64,000 bases of DNA from assembly GCF_027596085.1 (NCBI RefSeq), contig NC_072472.1, forward strand, positions 15,839,971-15,903,970, read 5' to 3'. Position 1 is the stretch's first letter, and every line of letters begins with the position of its first letter. Both the position numbers and the translations under genes were made by a program. The DNA is from Anoplopoma fimbria. Its lineage: Eukaryota; Chordata; Actinopteri; Perciformes; Anoplopomatidae. Below the pieces are notes generated by a model. The model saw nothing but the letters and a program-made list of their open reading frames with translations. It ran no database searches and had not been told where the DNA came from. This document shows, in pieces, positions 42,945 to 55,268 of the stretch.

Positions 42945-43354
42945 GCACTGACTGTAGTAATGAACTAACTGAAAACAGACTAGTGTAGCGAGGAAATAGG
43001 AAATAGGATTCCTCACATGTACATGATTATCAAGAGAATGCAGCGCACAAAAGAGAAACAGAAGTGAAAAACTTGACTCTGTTTTAGTAGTCTGGTGTGA
43101 GTTGAAAGAGTACTGCAGTATATCTAAAACACACTGTACAGTTGTTAACGTGCGGTGGATCTCAAAACAAATCTGTCAGGGAAGTTTGATACATGTTTTA
43201 TCTGTCACGAAGAGAAACTTAGATTTCTTTTAGTTTTAGGGTGTCTTTAAGATGACATTTAAAGGCACCAGCATTGTAAAGATTCAACTTGGTTTTGTTT
43301 AGAATAAAAAATTTGTGTGATGTCAAGCCCTAAAGTTTAAGGTAACTGCTCCTT

Positions 43355-43605
43355 AAGGGGATAGTTTGACAGTTTCTCATCCGGTCTTTTAAATGCTGAG
43401 CCAGAGTCAGGAGTTGATAGCTTAGCTTAGCTTAGCATAAACACTAGAAGCAAGGGGAGCAGCCAGCCTGGCTCTCTCCAAAGGTTAAAAATACAACCAC
43501 AAGTACCGCTAAAGCTCAACAACAAACATGTTGTAGCTTTTTTTTTACACAAAGAGAAATGTAAAAAGTAAAAATGCTCACCTGCCGAAACTACTAGTAA
43601 ACAAT
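43355..43605 (+). repeat. percomorph dispersed repeat, longer copy
   Basis: Blocks GGATAGTTTGACAGTTTCTC, TAGCTTAGCTTAGCTTAGCA, ACACTAGAAGCAAGGGGAGC and TGGCTCTCTCCAAAGGTTAA appear in the same order as in the snx19 intron copy at 61.0 kb. The GCTTA triplication is internal to the element. Confidence 0.65.
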
Positions 43606-44384
43606 ATCTCTCAAACTGCAGCCCAAAGTGTTTATCTTACTTGCCAATACCAGGCAAGATGACTATTTCAGTATTCAAATTTATTATCTTCTGTTAAATA
43701 GCCTTGTCCAGAATGAGGCACAATTTGCTTTTGCGTGCTATAGACTAAGGTCATTTTTCCTAATTCTGTGTGATTTATAATTAGATTATTGTATGCACTA
43801 TATATTACATAGTACAGCTACACAGGTGTTTTCACTTTCACTGATTAGCCCTCTCCTTATAGGACTTTCTGAACATTTACCGCCTGCCTCAGACTTTATT
43901 TGAAATTTAATTAACTTTTGCTAACTTTTTTTTAATCTATCAAACCTCTCTGTCATTCAAATGTTATTGTATTTTTTACTCTTATTTCAAATTTGTACTT
44001 TATGTGTTTCTTCACCTAATTCCCAGCCTTGTTTATCCTCAACCTGAGCAGAGGTCGTATCAGACAGAATAAGTGAAAACACCTGTGTGGCTGTGTGGGG
44101 CAGATTAACAGTTTTGATGTGTATCGTATTACATTGGGAAGGTAAATCATTTTGGTTGAGGGCCAGATTTGACATATGGCCTGTTTTATTTTTGTACCCT
44201 TACAATATTATTTTAATCATAACAAACTTATATTTTCTGTAAGTTATTTTCTATTCATGATATTTTTTACATTATATTTCCTTTCTTTTTGGTTGTCAGT
44301 TTCTGGTTTAGTACAGCCTGAGCTGACTGATGCTGCATGGTCACCAATAAAGACCTACTGTAGTGCATAACTACCATCTAATGG

Positions 44385-44610
44385 TCCAATTGTTAAAGCT
44401 GCTCTAACCAATATTTTTATATTAACAATGGATCAAATCACTATGTTTACTGTGAAAGGTGCCGCTCATAGTGACAAACCTACAGGAAATTGTCACCCAA
44501 CTCTTTTTGCTAACATGTTAGCATATTCTGATTAAAGGTCAAGGAAAAAAAAGTCAGTTATTGCAAATTTCAGTAAAGAGCTCTGCTGTCAGGTGAATAC
44601 AGTTCATTAA
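44385..44610. repeat. probable dispersed repeat
   Basis: The stretch containing AAGCTGCTCTAACCAATATT, GTGAAAGGTGCCGCTCATAG and TTTTTGCTAACATGTTAGCA reads like a fish interspersed repeat that I have seen elsewhere, but I cannot name it or find its ends. Confidence 0.4.
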
Positions 44611-47600
44611 GTATAGTGCAATAACTAACTGTAAATAGGGTTGAGGTCTTTTTTCTAGTAGCTAAATGCTAGCCTTTCTTTCATGACTAGAGTAAACAAT
44701 ATACCAATGTTTTAAGTATAATTCAGTTCCTCCATGATTTAATATAATATGTCTTCAGACGGTCCTACAGACTGTGGCAGCACAGATGTTCTCAGTGGTG
44801 GCTGACTTCAAACAACTCTTGAATTTACACAAACGGCTGCATCTTTCAGAGCTATTCATATCACAAACGAGAGACAAGCTAAAAATAAATGTCGTGCCTC
44901 TTATGCCACGGCTGATCACAAACCACCATCCTGCTAGAAAATCACAATTCCTGACCTGAGACACGACTGACTGCTTCAATAGATGTTACAAACCTGCTGC
45001 CACAGAGCCGCTCCCTGTAGCACAGTCAGTCGGTGCTAAATAAGACCGATGTTGAGTGATCAATATGAAAGTGATTGTTCACACGCTGTCGGTACATCTT
45101 TATACACAGTTTTGACCAAACTGAGTTCAGCATTAAAACAAAGGATTCCGCTCCAATTCAGGTTTTTGTCTAATGCTTGCTGAAAAACAAATACTGATCT
45201 TTTAGTTTATATGACATAAAAACAACCTTTTCCTAAGTGATAATAACAGTTGGCTGCAGTTTGTTTGCTTCCAGATTTGCTACGGGGAAGATATCTGTCA
45301 GCACTTCTCTTAGCAGAATAAATCAAAAGATGCAGCTGTTGGATTCCTGTTCAATGAGCTGTAACAACTGAAGTGGATGAAAAAACGTCAAATGTCTGAT
45401 TTATCACTGTAATTATTTTTGACAGCTCTATTTTGTCTCGTCATGGCACTTTCATTCTGTTGGTTAAACAAACTATATTAGTATACTAATGTATTGGTTG
45501 TGCAGCCTCCCTGTAGTGAAAAATGCCCACTCAGAATCCAGTGATGAGTTGTGAAACTCTTTGAAAGTGTCAGACAGAGACGGTCACATATTGTTCATGA
45601 ATTTCAGAAATCACTCTTATTCTAACATATTCTACCATCTGCGGTCCTACATGTGGTTGTTACCATCAATAATGCATGATCTTTACTTCCAAAAGCCTTC
45701 CTAATTCTTTGAAAACTTAAATTGGCCTGAAAAAGACTGTTAGATTTAGAGGTTTTCTCTTAAGAGTTTGGTTCCTGTTGCTTTAACCGGCTGTCAGGAA
45801 CACACAGAGAGTTTTTTTTTTTTTTTTGTTCACTCCACTATGGAAATGCGCGTCTGTTCTCGGGCCACACACGCAGGCTGTAAAGTGAATTTGGAAGCTG
45901 CAGTTCGTCTTCTGCTTTAATCCATTGTTTCAACTTTGATCTATTTCAACATTTTAATATTTTTTTATTTCCATCAAGTTGTGGCCTTATTTTTTCCTTA
46001 TTTCTTTCAAATTACTCTTGAATAGCAAAAAATGAATTGTAGTTGTTTTTTGTATTTTATCTTTGTTTTATTGTTTTTTCCCACTCTCAGGTGTCCTATA
46101 AATGCAGTTGTTCAGATCACAGACTTGTAATTAACCCCTCCAAGGGTCAATGCCAGGCTCCTCCACTGTTTGCAGTATGTTTTTCAAGTGACAGGATGGG
46201 CTGGCGGTTACAGACTGTTCAATTGTGAGAAGGTCACAGAATTGATCCCTGTTATATAGCCAGTGTGCCCATGTTGAGTCTGGCTTCTTTACAGATTGCT
46301 GTATGAGCTGTGAAGTGTATCTGTTAAGATTCACAATGATGCAGAAGAGGCTGCTGTTGACGGGGTTTTACAATACAGAAAGTGCAACACAGTCACTGAA
46401 GGGAGAAGTTGCATTGTTGCTGCTCACAAACCCAAGGACTTCCTGTTGTCGAACTGCACATATACAAGCCAAAGCATCATGCAACTATCTTATTTTAACT
46501 CTTTATTAACAAATAAATAGGTTAATTTCCCGACACTGCACATTTACTGTAAGACTGACGGCAGCTGAAACGGCGTCTCGTGCTGACCTCTTGTGGATGA
46601 TGTGTGGATTTCTCCCAGCAGACAAAGAAAAAAACATTAGCAAACATTTCATTGGTTTGCCGTAAGGGGTTTTCCGAATAACACCAATAAAGTTTAAAGT
46701 AATTATTTTTTTATTTCCATTGGTCTACTGGTTAGTCATACAGTAATTGAAATGATTACATATTCTCAGGGGATATTCTCCACAGTAAAATAGTTTATAG
46801 AACTTTAGTCTTGAGATACTATTGTTAATAACTAAATCTTGTGTTTGACTAAATGTATATATGTTATTAATATGTATGCAGAGTGAAAAGACAAGATTTA
46901 AAAGGTTTAAAATGTGTAGTATAAACATAGTTTATTTTAAGTGCATACAACAGTTTATAATAAATCTTAATAATATATGTCTCCAATTCAAAATACTTTT
47001 TATAATAAACTGTTAAGTTATGAAAAAAAATCAAGTACCTCTGCAGTTTCCATGTGAACATTACAGTATATCGGCATAAGAAAATCCCCCCCCCAAAAAA
47101 AAATTGTGAGCATTTAATATTAAGATAATATTTGCATTGGTTTATTATCTACTGCAGAGTTGTTGGCCTATTTCTAAACTCACTGTGGATAAATCCATGT
47201 TGTAAAACAGAACAATTTCTCAATTGTGTTTTAACATTAAGCCCAATAAAATATTTACCAATGTTTTTGCTCTGAGCATCGGATTTTTACACAGTTTTTA
47301 ATAGACATATCTGACTTAAAAATAATATGAAATTGGGTTAAAAAAAATTCTATATAAATTTAAAGAGAAAATATTGTAAGCAGTTCAGGAAAATTCTCAT
47401 TTGAAAAAAAAAAGTAAAGGAAGTGAAAAGAAAGTTGATGTGATGAAATAAAAAAATATACGTCTTAGAAAATAAGATATGAAAATGGGATTTATTTTTC
47501 CAAAAAAGCCCCATCTAGAGATATTGGGAATCCATTCTTTCTCTGTATAATACATTGAGGCAATATAAATGATAAAATTATGAAACATGTTTTTATATAA

Positions 47601-48218
47601 AAGCATATTCTGAACATTATCTGTTTATATCGGATGCACAGACACTCCACAACTTTGTAAAAACACTTGACAGCTCAGATGGAGGTAAAGTATTTTATTG
47701 GAAAATTAGTATAAAATAAGTATAAACTCTGTAAAAACAAAATACATTGTTAATTTGGCACTTGAAACATCATGCAACCTGAAATCACAAGTTCGATGCT
47801 ACAGTTTAATAAGTCACAAGTACCAGTTTAAGGCTGAGTATTATAACAATAATTATGTAACATTATAAGTATCTTCGAGTTTATTTGGGCTCTTAATGCC
47901 ATTAACCTTGTTTTGGATGTTACTACAAACCAAGTATCAGTTTAGAAAAGTACCACAACATTCAGTCAGTAAAGCATTGGGAGAGACACTTTTAACCATT
48001 AGATAGTAAAAGTTAAGGAGGGGGGGTTAAAGGAAATGCTAGTGTGCCTGCTCTGTGTGCCCCATGATACAGAAGACCCGGGTATTTTTAGCTGAACTCT
48101 ATACTCTTAAGTCAAACTTTTCTTGCTTCATGAGCAACTTTCATAGGGATTACCGGGGCGCCGCCTCTGACGCGGTAACCAGTTCTCTTTATACATCAAT
48201 TGCACAAACCATTCATTT
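44611..48218. other. no gene recognised; includes region downstream of bco2
   Basis: The region is very AT-rich from 46.6 to 47.7 kb, with no coding signal. Its right part could include the end of a long bco2 3' UTR if the AATAAA at about 48.7 kb is not used. Confidence 0.4.
46190..46300 (+). mobile_element. possible decayed tRNA-derived SINE
   Basis: TGGCGGTTACAGACT resembles a box A region. GGTCACAGAATTGATCC, about 35 bases on, resembles box B (GGTTCGAATCC-type). It is followed by AGCCAGTGTGCCCATGTTGA. The match is weak, and no tail or target duplication is visible. Confidence 0.3.
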
Positions 48219-48222
48219 TTAA

Positions 48223-48553
48223 AGGGGCCAGTGTGTAGCATTTAGGGAGATCTATTAGTAGAAATGGAATATAATATGCTATGTTTTAATGTAATCACTT
48301 CAGTTCAATGTATAAGCACCTGAAGTTAAGAAAAGTTGTCTGCCATGTTGCACCGCCATTTTTTAACAAAAGCCCAGAACGGACAAACCAAACACGTAGT
48401 TCTGAGACTCGTTTGTGAAACCTTAGAGTGCAAAACCCTGGTACCGACAGCTGTCCTCTGACTTCCGTTGCTCTGAAAGTATTGTTATTATGGAAAGGAC
48501 GGCCAATCTGTAACCACACTGCCAGATGCCACCAAATCCTACACACTGTCCAT
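48223..48553. mobile_element. piggyBac-like non-autonomous element (MITE) flanked by TTAA
   Basis: The left end reads AGGGGCCAGTGTGTAG and the right end, inverted, reads ATGGACAGTGTGTAG. Both are directly flanked by TTAA (48219-48222 and 48554-48557), the target site of piggyBac transposases. The 331-bp interior has no transposase-like frame. I recognise the terminal sequence as a family common in percomorph fish. It lies just past the 3' end of bco2. Confidence 0.65.
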
Positions 48554-48716
48554 TTAAGTAGCAAAGCTACAGTCAATAGCGACCACAATTTTTTTTATTC
48601 ATTCAACCCTGATTTAAAAAAGAAAAAATGGCTTACAAAACTACGACATAAACTCCAAAAAACATACACCACGCTTTACAATTGTGCAGAAGTTCCTTTG
48701 TTTGGTTGCCATTGAA

Positions 48717-48722
48717 TTTATT
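48717..48722 (-). terminator. candidate bco2 polyadenylation signal AATAAA
   Basis: On the minus strand AATAAA occurs about 315 nt after the bco2 stop codon. A GT/T-rich stretch lies some 40-60 nt further downstream, as expected for a cleavage and polyadenylation site. A second AATAAA at 48594-48599 is an alternative. Sequence alone cannot show which is used. Confidence 0.4.
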
Positions 48723-49034
48723 CAGCAAGTATATCGCTTAGGATGACGTCACAGCAGTTTCACGCACCGTTGCTACAGCGATCAACTGATAATCCCGCCT
48801 AAACTGAGGCAATACTTTGAGGTGAAAACACGGCATAGAGGAAAACAACCTGGTAAAAAAAAGTGAGTACCATGTAGTGGAAACAAGCTTAACCCAACAC
48901 TGCATCTTACTTCATATAGTGCAACAAAAATTCAGTACCATCAGGAATATAGTGGTTGTAATGGATACTGCTGAGTTTGGCATTTTTGGTAGTACATTCA
49001 TTGAAGAAACACTTTGAATGAAACAGAACCAGGT

Positions 49035-52000
49035 CTATGCAGAGACGTCAAAGGTACCGTGGAAGCCATAAGCCATGTTAACAGGCACGTAGGCTCTTGC
49101 CACTTCTTCAAAGCTCTTTGCATCCAAAACTAAAAGGAATGTTCCTTTATCCTGGAGAGAAAAGATCGGTGGGATTACTTACAGAGAGGACCAAAACATC
49201 TTATTAGACAAGTTTGACACAAGTGGCTCAATGAGGCAATTAGAATGGACAGTTCAGAAACATGCTGCTCTTTAATAAATGATTGAAATATTGAAAAAAA
49301 ATATATATAGGATATTTTATTTGCTACATTTGTGATATTTTCTCTGCACACTCTCAAAAGAAGTCAGTTTAATTTAAGATTTAATTCTCCTTTTCCATTC
49401 AATCTTTAAACAATTAAAATGTATTCTGTGTCAATTCATGCACATTTAATCTCCCTTATGATTATTGATGATGGGTTATGTGTCCAGTTAATACCAGACT
49501 TGGAAGAAAATATGAAGGTGGACTTAAAGGCCTGCTGCTGTTATAGATATATACTATGAACTGGCACATAATAACACTGATGTAACCAGAGTGACCAGCA
49601 CTTTTACTTCTGCCCTTTCTTTCTCATCATGTAGTCTCTCCTACAATTCCTGTGCATCTTCAGAAACAGAGTCTTACCTGTGAGGGGGTGAGAACCACAG
49701 AGAGGATGACACCATCGTCCTCGTCCACGGCGTCAGGTGACGGCACAAACACAGGCTCTGACGGGAAGAAACCCTTCTGGTACCAAACCTGAGCTCACAC
49801 ACACAATTGTATATTATATTCACAAATAGTGTTATCATACCTTTACTACAATGTTTAGAGCTGTTAATGTTAAAACATCATTTTGACATTATTCTAACTT
49901 ATTTTTGTTTGTCAATGGGAGAATTAAGAGTGTTATTTTGTTGTTGATCAAGATTGTAGCATAAAATGAATCTTACAATATAGCATTGCGTAAGCTATTT
50001 TCCATGATGAGGATTATTTTTTGTTGCCGTAAATACAGTCATTGAGCGAGCACACACACACACACACACCTTGATCGACTTGTCCTTCAGGTCCATCTTA
50101 AGCAGTGAGTCTCCCACCAGGTGTCTGAAGCCACAGCCATAGAAATAACGGTATGGCCGTGTGTTATATTTCCCATAGTTGATCTGAGGGAACTCCAGGC
50201 CACCATACTCGCTCAGGTCGTCGCCATGGAGATCCTCGTGTTGGCAGAACACCTGTTTTGACAAAGAACGAGTTAACAGTCGGCTATCACTTTTGCCAAA
50301 ACGGATGAGAAGTTTTTTCCCCTCAGGCCATCCGGCTCTTGAGCCATTGCCTTTCATCTATAACTCATTATTACACACAATTCACCGTTTCATTTCTAAT
50401 TCATCCACCTGCCACACACTGAATATGATATACCGGTTATATTGTTGTAATTCTTCTGAAACTCAATCGTGGTTATACTGTTTCATTGTTTTGTTTTTTT
50501 ACTTCTCTGAAACATTAATTTCTATTGTTTATTTTGTAAACTATTTTACATTAATTTGTTTTATTAAATAAGTTAGGCAAAAAAACAACTTAACTACACG
50601 TACTGTGTATGAGACAAATAAACGTTGATTTGATTTGAAGAAGTGAACCGTGTCATCCCTGCTGGTTCAAAAATAAGTATCAGTCAATCATTGCAGAAAC
50701 CATTTATAAGGATAATAAGAATTGTATTCCTTTCTTGGCTAATTCTGCATGTCCTCCTCCATATATATACAGCTATGAAAATAAACACCCCAAATCACAG
50801 ACTTTATTATTATATTTCTACATTAAGCAATCCCATTACTGTTACTTACATATTAAGCGGTTACTTTATGGCATGTAAGTAGGTGTACATTTCCCATTCA
50901 ACAAATGTTCTGTGTCTTAATAGATCTGTAATAATATAATTCAATAACATAATCATACAGTATTTTAACTTTTTGTATTGTTATTTTCCTATTTGTAAGA
51001 CTAGTACTAGAGTATTTTTTACAACAATCTATTTCTACTTCAACTAAAGTAAAGAAGCTGAATACTTTGGATATAAATGAGCTTGTCAGGACACATTTCT
51101 GACCAACCTACCTTCTCTTTGCTGATTTTGACACATGTTGCTGCACTGGAGGGCCGTGTGTTCAGGTTCTGGTCTGTTGGGGTTTCAGCAGTCACGTGGA
51201 GGGGAAGAACAAAACGCCGAGGGAAAACCCTGCTCATGGTGTTGTACACCTGGGAATGTGACCACACAGGATATGAAGTATGTGTGAACTTCACAGGTCC
51301 CTCTCTTACAGTATGTCTTTTTGTCTCTTGTTGCAAAAAGACTGAACAAACGTGACCTAAACAGCAACAGTACACTTTAAAACATAAATTAGTTATTTGA
51401 TGAACAGATCTAAAACTATTGACTGACAAAAAAAGTATTTAGCAATTATTCATTACAAATGAAAAAGATTAACAAAGCCCATAATGCTGAGCAGTGATTT
51501 AATACTTTACTTTATCTCAGGGTGGATTTTCTCTTTAGTAACGAGAGTGTTGAATCATGTAATTATATACTGACCTCGTCTAATGCTTCGCCCGACTTGC
51601 GTAAGTTCTGGATGAGGTAGTTGTTGATGGCTTGGCCGTCGTCTGAGCAGCACATGTCGAGCATCAGGAATCCATCTTCCTCGAAGGCGTTGATCTGATG
51701 GAAGGTGGAGATGGCTTTGGTGTGGTACTTCACCGAGCTGACCTGTGGAACAGAATACACAATAAAATTTGGGTTCCAAAGCAAGAAGATTTTCCATAGA
51801 CTTTCCTACATTAGGCGTAACTTAATAATAACAGTCACATCCTACCTCGCCTGATTTCTTGTCAACGAGATGGAAGACAGTTTCCTGTTTGGGATCCCAG
51901 TAGATGCCGTCACTCAAAGCCTTCCCCCTCAGCTTGCACGTGACGATCTTCAGCAGGTCCATCTTAATCGGCTGCTCAACGAACACCACGTAGTTCTCAG

Positions 52001-55000
52001 ACATGGCTGGAAGCAGGAGAAGGGTGTTACAGGGCTTTGTAACTGAGGGCTGCATAATAAAATATTACAGACATCACTAACAAATGATAAATCCAGGAGT
52101 CCGGCTCACCAAAGCTGTGGTAGTAGGAAGGATGTGACTTGTTGGCAGGCACAATGGAGCAGAGTACTTTGGCTCCTTGTAGGGTGTCTTTGACATCTGT
52201 CTTCTCAGGAGGCACTCTGATGATGTTGTACAGGGCTCCTGGAATGGCCGGGATCATTTTATTTTATTCTAATATGTGTGATATAAATCATTCAGCTGTT
52301 GATTTATATAAACCTTAATGTGGGGCGTTTGGAGAATTGGACTGACCTTTGCTTCCATAGGAGTTGCCCATATTGTAGGTGGTACCATCAGGGTCAGAGT
52401 GTGGGTGGGCAGTGGCTCCATTTACAGCAATGAATTTGCTCCAGTCTACCTAAAAAAAACATTGCGGAGAAAGATGGGAAAGATGATGATTGTGGCTGAT
52501 GGACTACAAAACAGAAGACAGATCATGTGTTTTTTATGTAACATATAATTAACTACATTATATTAATATCTATTACTCCATGATGAAAATGATTGTACCT
52601 TTTCCAATGTTTCTAAGGTCTCTGGGTTCACTTTATGCATAAAATTAGTCTCTGTGCTGACAAAGTAGTCCCCCTTGTACTTCACAAAGCTCACACTGGC
52701 GTTGTCCGTGGGCACTGTAACAAAGAGAAACACAGGATTACTCGCCTTTAGTGAAAGTCTTCCTCCTTTAACAGAAATCTAAGTAAACATTTTGCTGCTT
52801 GCAGTTACACTGGAAAAACAGGTGGGAATGTTAAACATTTGAGCACAGAAAATGCCCCTTCTGGTCCCCCACTGTCGCACATGTTCTTATGTAGCCTCTA
52901 CACATGCAGTACTTTAGAGGCCCCACCCCTCAGGCCTCAGTACAAATTATGCAAGACAGTTTGTACAAACACTTGGCCTGATCTTTCTGCCTGGCTCAAA
53001 TAACTTACTGTGTTTCATTTATACCTTAGAGAAAGATAGAAAATAAAAGTGAAGCAACATTCTTGCACAATGAGTCAACTACAGTTGAACGGTCTGAGCC
53101 CTCTCCTTTATTTATTTATACTTTATTCCATCCCTTCTTATTCAGTGTACTCACCCATCATCTCAAAGCGAGACAGGAAGCGCTGGAAGAAGTTTTTACA
53201 GGGGTCGGGCATGGCGAGGGTACCGAACTCTGACATCACGATGCGGTCCTTTTGACAATTGTTCTTGTAGGCATCGCTGTGCAGAAACCGACTCATGTAC
53301 GTCACCTGACCGTTCTCCATCTTGAACTGGTGCAGCATGGCCATCCCGTCAAACCAGTGGTTGTAGCTGTGATGAAATGAATAGACTTAATCACATCTGA
53401 TCGGAAACTTTTTTAGTTTGTACTTTGAGGTGTTTCCAACTCACTGTGTGTTTCCAAACTCAAACTTCCCGGGGCCGTTGCGGAGGAGTTTGCCATTGAT
53501 CCAGGAGGGAATGGTGCCTTTTACTTCAGTGGAGATTGGCTCAGGGGTCTCTTCTACGGAGCGGACTAGAGGCTCAATCGTCTCTAGTCCCTTTAATGCT
53601 GAGGTCATGCATTCCTTGGCCTTGCCATTGTCAGCAGACCTAGCATCATCTGTAGGAAACACATAAACACAGGGTCAAACCCATATTATATTTACCTAAA
53701 CCAAACTATCAGGTAACTAATTTGTGTGTGGGCAGATCACACATGATGCATTTGACTGCACCAAATGATAATTCATCTTTTTTTGATTCCTCCCCTGATC
53801 AACAAAGCTGAAGATGTTTTAACTCACTTTTTAAAATGTCTAAGTGTGTCGGAGGTCAGTGTCAGTGAAATGTCAGTACCCTGGAAACTACACACTGACC
53901 GAGCTGACCTTGATCTTGAAAACTTTGTATTATGGCTCACAGGTGCAGCAGTACATTTGGGGAAAAGTCACACAACACAAAGTCAAAGTCACAGTGACCG
54001 ACTAAAGTCGGTCACTGTGACTTTGTGTTGTTTGGCCAGAGAACCGCAGCAGTACTGTTGGTTATGAACAAGATAAGATAAGATAAGATAAGATAAGATA
54101 ATCCTTTATTAGTCCCGCAGCGGGGAAATTTGCAGGCTTACAGCAGCATAGAGTTAAAGTGCACACAAGAGACATAGTAAAGAAAGACAAGATAAAAATA
54201 AAAATGAAAATAAAAAATAAAAATAAAAATAAAAAAACAAGTATTATAAATAAGCAATAAAAACAGTAGAAAAACACAATAACTGAAATATAATATTTAC
54301 AGACAGAAAAAAAAAAACTATATTAACTATTATTGCACAATACTGCTCAGTCTCACTTTTGGCAGTAGTACCAAGAGCAGAGTCAGGGACACAAATTCAA
54401 TTTGAGCACATAGGGTCCTGTGCATTCCTTCTACTTTCAAAATAAAAGCTGTTTTGTCTGTATTATATTTAAAATCTAAATGTGGAGTGGAAGTTCTTAA
54501 AAAAACTATTTGTCAACCCGGTCATTAAACTCCATCATGAAGGGCAAATGTGGAACATATAGTTTTTTCACGATGTTTTGATTCGTAATGCAACCTGATA
54601 TATTAAAAGCGTCACTATTACACGTGCCTTGTCTCTCTTTACACGTGAGCACCGCCTTGCTTATCCCAGTTTGTGTTTCTGGGAGAAACAACAACAACAA
54701 CATGATTTACCTTCACTTATGTCTCACTCTAACATCTGTAGAGAAAACACAGTCTTCCGGGTAATGCGTAACACGGGGCGTTATGACTGTACACAGCCTG
54801 TATGTGATGTAAATAGAGCCTACGCGTTGGCTGTTTGCATTGCGAATACAGCATATTGTCAATGGTAAATTTATTCAACAACAATTTCATTTTTTTCCCT
54901 ATTAAATTACCTGCAGGCTGTAAAATGAAACCTGACACGAGAGGAGTTGCACCGAGTGGAGAACAAACTGTCCTGCCAACATAAACTGTGCAGCCTTGAT

Positions 55001-55268
55001 CGCTCTGCATCAGAAGATACCAACATATTAAGATAACAGCAGTTATTCTATAAATATGTGAAGACGCAAAATGAGGTTTTAGCGATAACGGGCGATGTGC
55101 GTCCAGACATGGGTGTTAGGATATCCCATCAATAATAATAATAATAATTACTGCGCTCTGAAACCAACATCCGGTAAACAAACTGCCCCGTTTTGTGTGT
55201 AACGTTACAGTTAAGCATACACTAAAGACAGAAGGCTTACCTGAAGTCTCGATCTTCACTGGGGGCAT
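49035..55268 (-). CDS. bco2: beta-carotene oxygenase 2 (carotenoid 9',10'-cleaving dioxygenase), 12 exons, complete
   Basis: This gene encodes a mitochondrial iron-dependent enzyme of the RPE65/BCO family. It cleaves carotenoids and xanthophylls eccentrically at the 9',10' bond. I read the coding exons as 55268-55241, 53649-53445, 53366-53155, 52714-52599, 52449-52347, 52238-52110, 52006-51846, 51742-51575, 51249-51112, 50252-50070, 49788-49678 and 49151-49035. All junctions are GT-AG, and the phases add up to 1671 nt (556 residues plus TAG). Family signatures are seen in order: [25 protein letters not shown], the ATAHPH block, [44 protein letters not shown] and the C-terminal YGFHGTF. The four expected iron ligands are present (H202, H262, H333, H549), as are second-shell glutamates E170, E440 and E504, so the enzyme should be active. 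Length is close to vertebrate BCO2 (about 550-580). The chosen start gives a short leader with no obvious mitochondrial presequence; see the alternative exon at 54911-55010. Fish carry more than one bco2 paralogue, and I cannot say which this is. Confidence 0.93.
50046..50070 (-). other. bco2: bco2 exon 10 splice donor inside a (GT)n microsatellite
   Basis: Exon 10 ends ATC AAG at 50070, and the intron continues as about ten GT units before GCTCG. The 5' splice site is therefore GTGTGT, formed by the repeat itself, instead of a GTRAGT consensus. Phase 0 with exon 11 (VWYQKGF) supports this junction. Repeat length changes would leave the first GT intact but could offer competing donors in other frames. 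Confidence 0.8.
50285..50640 (+). mobile_element. LINE 3' fragment (degenerate reverse-transcriptase C-terminus plus 3' UTR)
   Basis: Near 50310-50340 the sequence encodes SFFPS and then, after a one-base frameshift, AIRLL. Together these resemble the SFFPxAIRLLN motif near the end of many fish L2/CR1-type LINE proteins. An AT-rich 3' UTR follows and ends in ACAAATAAACGTTGATTTGATTTG, which has the AATAAA-like element and short tandem tail typical of these elements. The fragment is 5'-truncated and frameshifted. It lies in the intron between bco2 exons 9 and 10, antisense to the gene. Confidence 0.6.
53972..54031. repeat. nearly perfect inverted repeat (hairpin) in bco2 intron 1
   Basis: The left arm 53972-54003 and right arm 54006-54031 are complementary across all 26 bases of the right arm, with a 2-base loop (AA). 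The left arm carries one extra 6-base unit (AAAGTC) that duplicates its neighbour. The arms contain GTCACTGTGACTTTGTG. The structure is unique in the window, has no terminal features of a known transposon, and lies next to a LINE tail at 54070. Confidence 0.85.
54069..54345 (-). mobile_element. 5'-truncated LINE 3' end, copy 3, with (TTATC)n tail
   Basis: Read on the minus strand, the element ends in CCCCGCTGCGGGACTAATAAAGG followed by a tandem TTATC tail of about seven units (54070-54100). This is the 3' terminus style of fish non-LTR retrotransposons. The body extends from about 54101 to 54345 and includes a simple AAAAT-rich run. The same terminus recurs at 16.5 kb and 29.5 kb in the same orientation. 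It lies in bco2 intron 1. Confidence 0.7.
54911..55010 (-). CDS. candidate alternative first coding exon of bco2
   Basis: An open stretch starts with ATG at 55010 and runs 33 codons plus one base to a donor (GCAG, then GTAATT) at 54911/54910. It ends in the same phase (one leftover base) as the primary first exon. It would therefore join exon 2 at 53649 in frame and give a product of about 580 residues. The encoded leader has hydroxyl and small residues, one Arg and one Asp, so it is at best a weak mitochondrial presequence. The Kozak context is poor (C at -3). A plausible acceptor (TTCTGATGCAG) overlaps the ATG. If the block were spliced as an internal exon from base 55004 after exon 1, it would break the frame, so a separate first exon is the better reading. 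This is a prediction from phase and splice signals only. Confidence 0.3.
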
